From Morinoia aosen (lineage: Eukaryota; Arthropoda; Malacostraca; Amphipoda; Talitridae): a stretch of DNA of 64,000 nt. Made by a program: the position numbers and the translations under genes. Positions 61,734 to 64,000 of the stretch are shown one piece after another; position 1 is the stretch's first letter, and each line of letters begins with the position of its first letter. The stretch is taken from NCBI GenBank assembly GCA_030386875.1, contig CM059560.1:42574757-42638756 (forward strand). Direction: 5' to 3'. The notes under the pieces were generated by a model. That model searched no databases and was not told the origin of the DNA. It worked only from the letters and a program-made list of their open reading frames with translations.

Positions 61734-64000
61734 TCTTTACAGCGTACAAAGGAGTACAGGAGGTATTTCTAGAACGTACAGAGGAGTACAGGAGGTATCT
61801 CTAGAACGTACAAAGGAGTACAGGAGGTATCTCTTCAGCGTACAAAGGAGTACAGGAGGTATCTCTACAGCGTACAAAGGAGTACAGGAAGTATCTCTAC
61901 AGCGTACAAATGAGTACAGGAGGTATCTCTAGAACGTACAAAGGAGTACACGAGGTATCTCTACGGCGTACAAAGGAGTACAGGAGGTATCTCTAGAACG
62001 TACAGAGGAGTACAGGAGGTATCTCTAGAACGTATAAAGGAGTACAGGAGGTATCTCTAGAACGTACAGAGGAGTACAGGAGGAACCTCTACAGCGCAAA
62101 AAGGAGTACAGGAGGTATCTCTAGAACGTACAAAGGAGTACACAGGATATCTCTACAGCGTACAAAGGAGTACAGGAGGTATCTCTAGAACGTACAGAGG
62201 AGTACAGGAGGTATCTCTAGAACGTACAAAGGAGTAAAGGAGGTATCTCTAGAACGTACAAAGGAGTACAGAAGGTATCTCTAGAACGTACGAAAGAGTA
62301 CAGGAGGTATCTCTAGAACGTAGAAAGGAGTACAGGAGGTATCTCTAGAACGTACAAAGGAGTACAGGAGGTATCTCTACAGCGCATAAAGGAGTACAGG
62401 AGGTATCTCTACAGCGCACAAAGGAGTACAGGAGGTATCTCTAGAACGTACAAAGGAGTACACGAGGTATCTCTACAGCGTACAAAGGAGTACAGGAGGT
62501 ATCTCTAGAACGTACAGAGGAGTACAGGAGGTATCTCTAGAACGTACAAAGGAGTACAGAAGGTATCTCTCGAACGTACAGAGGAGTACAGGAGGTACCT
62601 CTACAGCGCACAAAGGAGTACAGGAGGTATCTCTAGAACGTACAGAGGAGTACAGGAGGTATCTCTAGAACGTACAAAGAAGTACGCGAGGTATCTCTAC
62701 AGCGTACAAAAGAGTACAGGAGGTATCTCTAGAACGTGCAGAGGAGTACAGGAGGTATCTCTAGAACGTACAATGGAGAACAGGAGGTGTCTCTAGAACG
62801 TACAAAGGAGTACAGGAGGTACCTTTACAGCGTACTAAGGAGTACAGGAGGTATCTCTACAGCGTACAAATGAGTACAGGAGGTATCTCTAGAACGTTCA
62901 AAGGAGTTCAGGAGGTATCTCTACAGCGTACAAAGGAGTACAGGAGGTATCTCTACAGCGTACAAAAGAGTACAGGAGGTATCTCTAGAACGTACATAGG
63001 AGTACAGGAGGTATCTTTACAGCGCACAAAGGAGTACAGGAGGTATCTCTACAGCGCACAAAGGAGTACAGGAGGTATCTCTACAGCGCACAAAGGAGTA
63101 CACGAGGTATCTCTACAGCGTACAAAGGAGTACAGGAGGTATCTCTAGAACGTACAGAGGAGTACAGGAGGTCTCTCTAGAACGTACAAAGGAGTACAGG
63201 AGGTATCTCTAGAACGTACAGAGGAGTACAGGAGGTACCTCTACAGCGCACAAAGGAGTACAGGAGGTATCTCTAGAACGTACAGAGGAGTACAGGAGGT
63301 ATCTCTAGAACGTACAAAGGAGTACACGAGGTATCTCTACAGAGTACAAAGGAGTACAGGAGGTATCTCTAGAACGTATAGAGGAGTACAGGAGGTATCT
63401 CTAGAACGTACAAAGGAGTACAGGAGGTATCTCTAGAACGTACAAAGGAGTACAGGAGGTACCTCTACAGCGTACAAAGGAGTACAGGAGGTATCTCTAC
63501 AGCGTACAAATGAGTACAGGAGGTATTTCTAGAACGTTCAAAGGAGTACAGGAGGTATCTTTACAGCGTACAAAGGAGTACAGGAGGTATCTCTACAGCG
63601 AACAAAGGAGTCCAGGAGGTATCTCTAGAACGTACAAAGAAGTACAGGAGGTATCTCTACAGCGCACAAAGGAGTACATGAGGTATCTCTATAGCGCACA
63701 AAGGAGTACAGGAGGTATCTCTACAGCGTACAAAGGAGTACACGAGGTATCTCTTCAGCGTACAAAGGAGTACAGGAGGTATCTCTAGAACGTACAGAGG
63801 AGTACAGGAGGTATCTCTAGAACGTACAAAGGAGTACAGGAGGTATCTCTAGAACGTACAGAAGAGTACAGGAGGTACCTCTACAGCGCACAAAGTAGTA
63901 CAGGAGGTATCTCTAGAACGTACAAAGGAGTACACGAGGTATCTCTACAGCGTACAAAGGAGTAGAGGAGGTATCTCTAGAACGTACAGAGGAGTACAGG
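61734..64000 (+). repeat. 3,840-bp-type unit, next distal copy, cut by the window edge
   Basis: Repeats 57,926 onward at 3,808 bp and, beyond the local replacement near 59.6 kb, at 3,840 bp (59,687 pairs with 63,527). It keeps the full set of landmarks, GTACAAATGAG, CTACGGCG, GTATAAAGG and TTCTAGAACGTTC, and is still in phase at 64000. Confidence 0.87.

Larger units (their letters stand above)
1..64000 (+). repeat. 32-bp satellite DNA array spanning the whole window
   Basis: Every stretch reads as a head-to-tail 32-bp monomer in one orientation; no reverse-complement monomer, spacer or foreign insertion was seen. The consensus monomer (for example 129-160) has TCTAGA at positions 3-8, a CpG at 10-11, GTAC at 11-14 and again at 21-24, and AGGAGG at 25-30. 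The plus strand is purine-rich: the class A monomer has 12 A, 9 G, 6 T and 5 C, 44% GC. The first monomer starts at 1 and the last at 63974, giving 1,999 full monomers with net drift +5 bp. The array continues past both window edges. Such arrays belong to eukaryotic heterochromatin; the chromosomal location and species are not deducible here. No gene is present in any part of the window, so no stretch contains unique intergenic DNA. Confidence 0.98.

Noticed and set aside
1-64000. Perfect Shine-Dalgarno-like AGGAGG every 32 bp
   Set aside because: It is part of the monomer and not placed before any gene. The window looks eukaryotic, so it is coincidental.
1-64000. CRISPR array, because of direct repeats of about 32 bp
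   Set aside because: There are no unique spacers; monomers abut directly and there are no cas genes.
1-64000. Telomeric repeat or CENP-B box
   Set aside because: The monomer is not a short G-rich telomere unit and contains no CENP-B box-like sequence. A centromeric location is possible but not shown.
1-64000. Coding repeat gene (for example an elastin-, mucin- or antifreeze-like repeat protein)
   Set aside because: The period is not a multiple of three and class A monomers put a TAG in each forward frame every three monomers; no long open frame survives.
1-64000. Intrinsic terminators or strong hairpins
   Set aside because: Only tiny palindromes (TCTAGA, GTAC, GGTACC) occur; no stem-loop followed by a T-run was seen on either strand.
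1-64000. Mobile element or defence system hidden in the array
   Set aside because: Read end to end, no stretch departs from the 32-bp register by more than a few bases, so there is no room for an insertion.

Overview
The whole window is one uninterrupted satellite DNA array. From the first base to the last it is a head-to-tail tandem repeat of a 32-bp monomer, always in the same orientation. I see no protein-coding gene, RNA gene, transposable element, CRISPR array or unique sequence. Counting monomer starts from base 1 to the last one at 63974 gives 1,999 complete monomers plus a partial one. The net phase shift is only +5 bp. Eighteen irregular monomers (five of 36 bp, twelve of 31 bp, one of 29 bp) account for it exactly. 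A 64-kb pure satellite points to eukaryotic heterochromatin (centromeric, pericentromeric, subtelomeric, or a sex or B chromosome). I do not recognise the repeat and cannot name the species.

Monomers fall into three main classes. Class A carries TCTAGA at monomer positions 3-8. Class B carries CTACAGCGTAC. Class C carries CTACAGCGCAC. Recurrent single-base alleles include position 1 T>C (creating GGTACC across the boundary), position 16 A>G and position 26 G>C. Classes and alleles are not shuffled: certain neighbours travel together, which makes recurring multi-monomer phrases.

Above the monomer there are nested higher-order duplications. (1) 1-11041 holds two tandem copies of a 6,022-bp unit, the second truncated. 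(2) About 9,890-24,191 is repeated at about 42,240-56,542; it contains a further copy of part of the 6-kb unit (17,794-20,373) and a 1,248-bp tandem duplication (20,373-22,450). (3) 24,199-34,100 holds three tandem copies of a 3,840-bp unit, the middle one lacking 1,056 bp; the unit recurs at 57,926-64,000 and runs off the window. (4) 34,100-38,394 copies 12,886-17,180. (5) 38,395-42,240 is a mosaic of short blocks whose best matches lie at about 14, 13, 24 and 56-58 kb. Blocks 2 and 3 together form one duplication of about 20 kb at 32-34 kb distance, differing by a 1,376-bp (43-monomer) indel. The layout is what repeated unequal exchange and segmental amplification in a satellite would leave.

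Open reading frames of 60-188 codons do occur. They are by-products of the repeat: 32 is not a multiple of 3, so three monomers read as a 32-residue peptide period, open wherever class B or C sits in the frame in which class A has TAG. I annotate none as genes. All block boundaries come from reading by eye and are good to about one monomer unless an exact diagnostic base is given.
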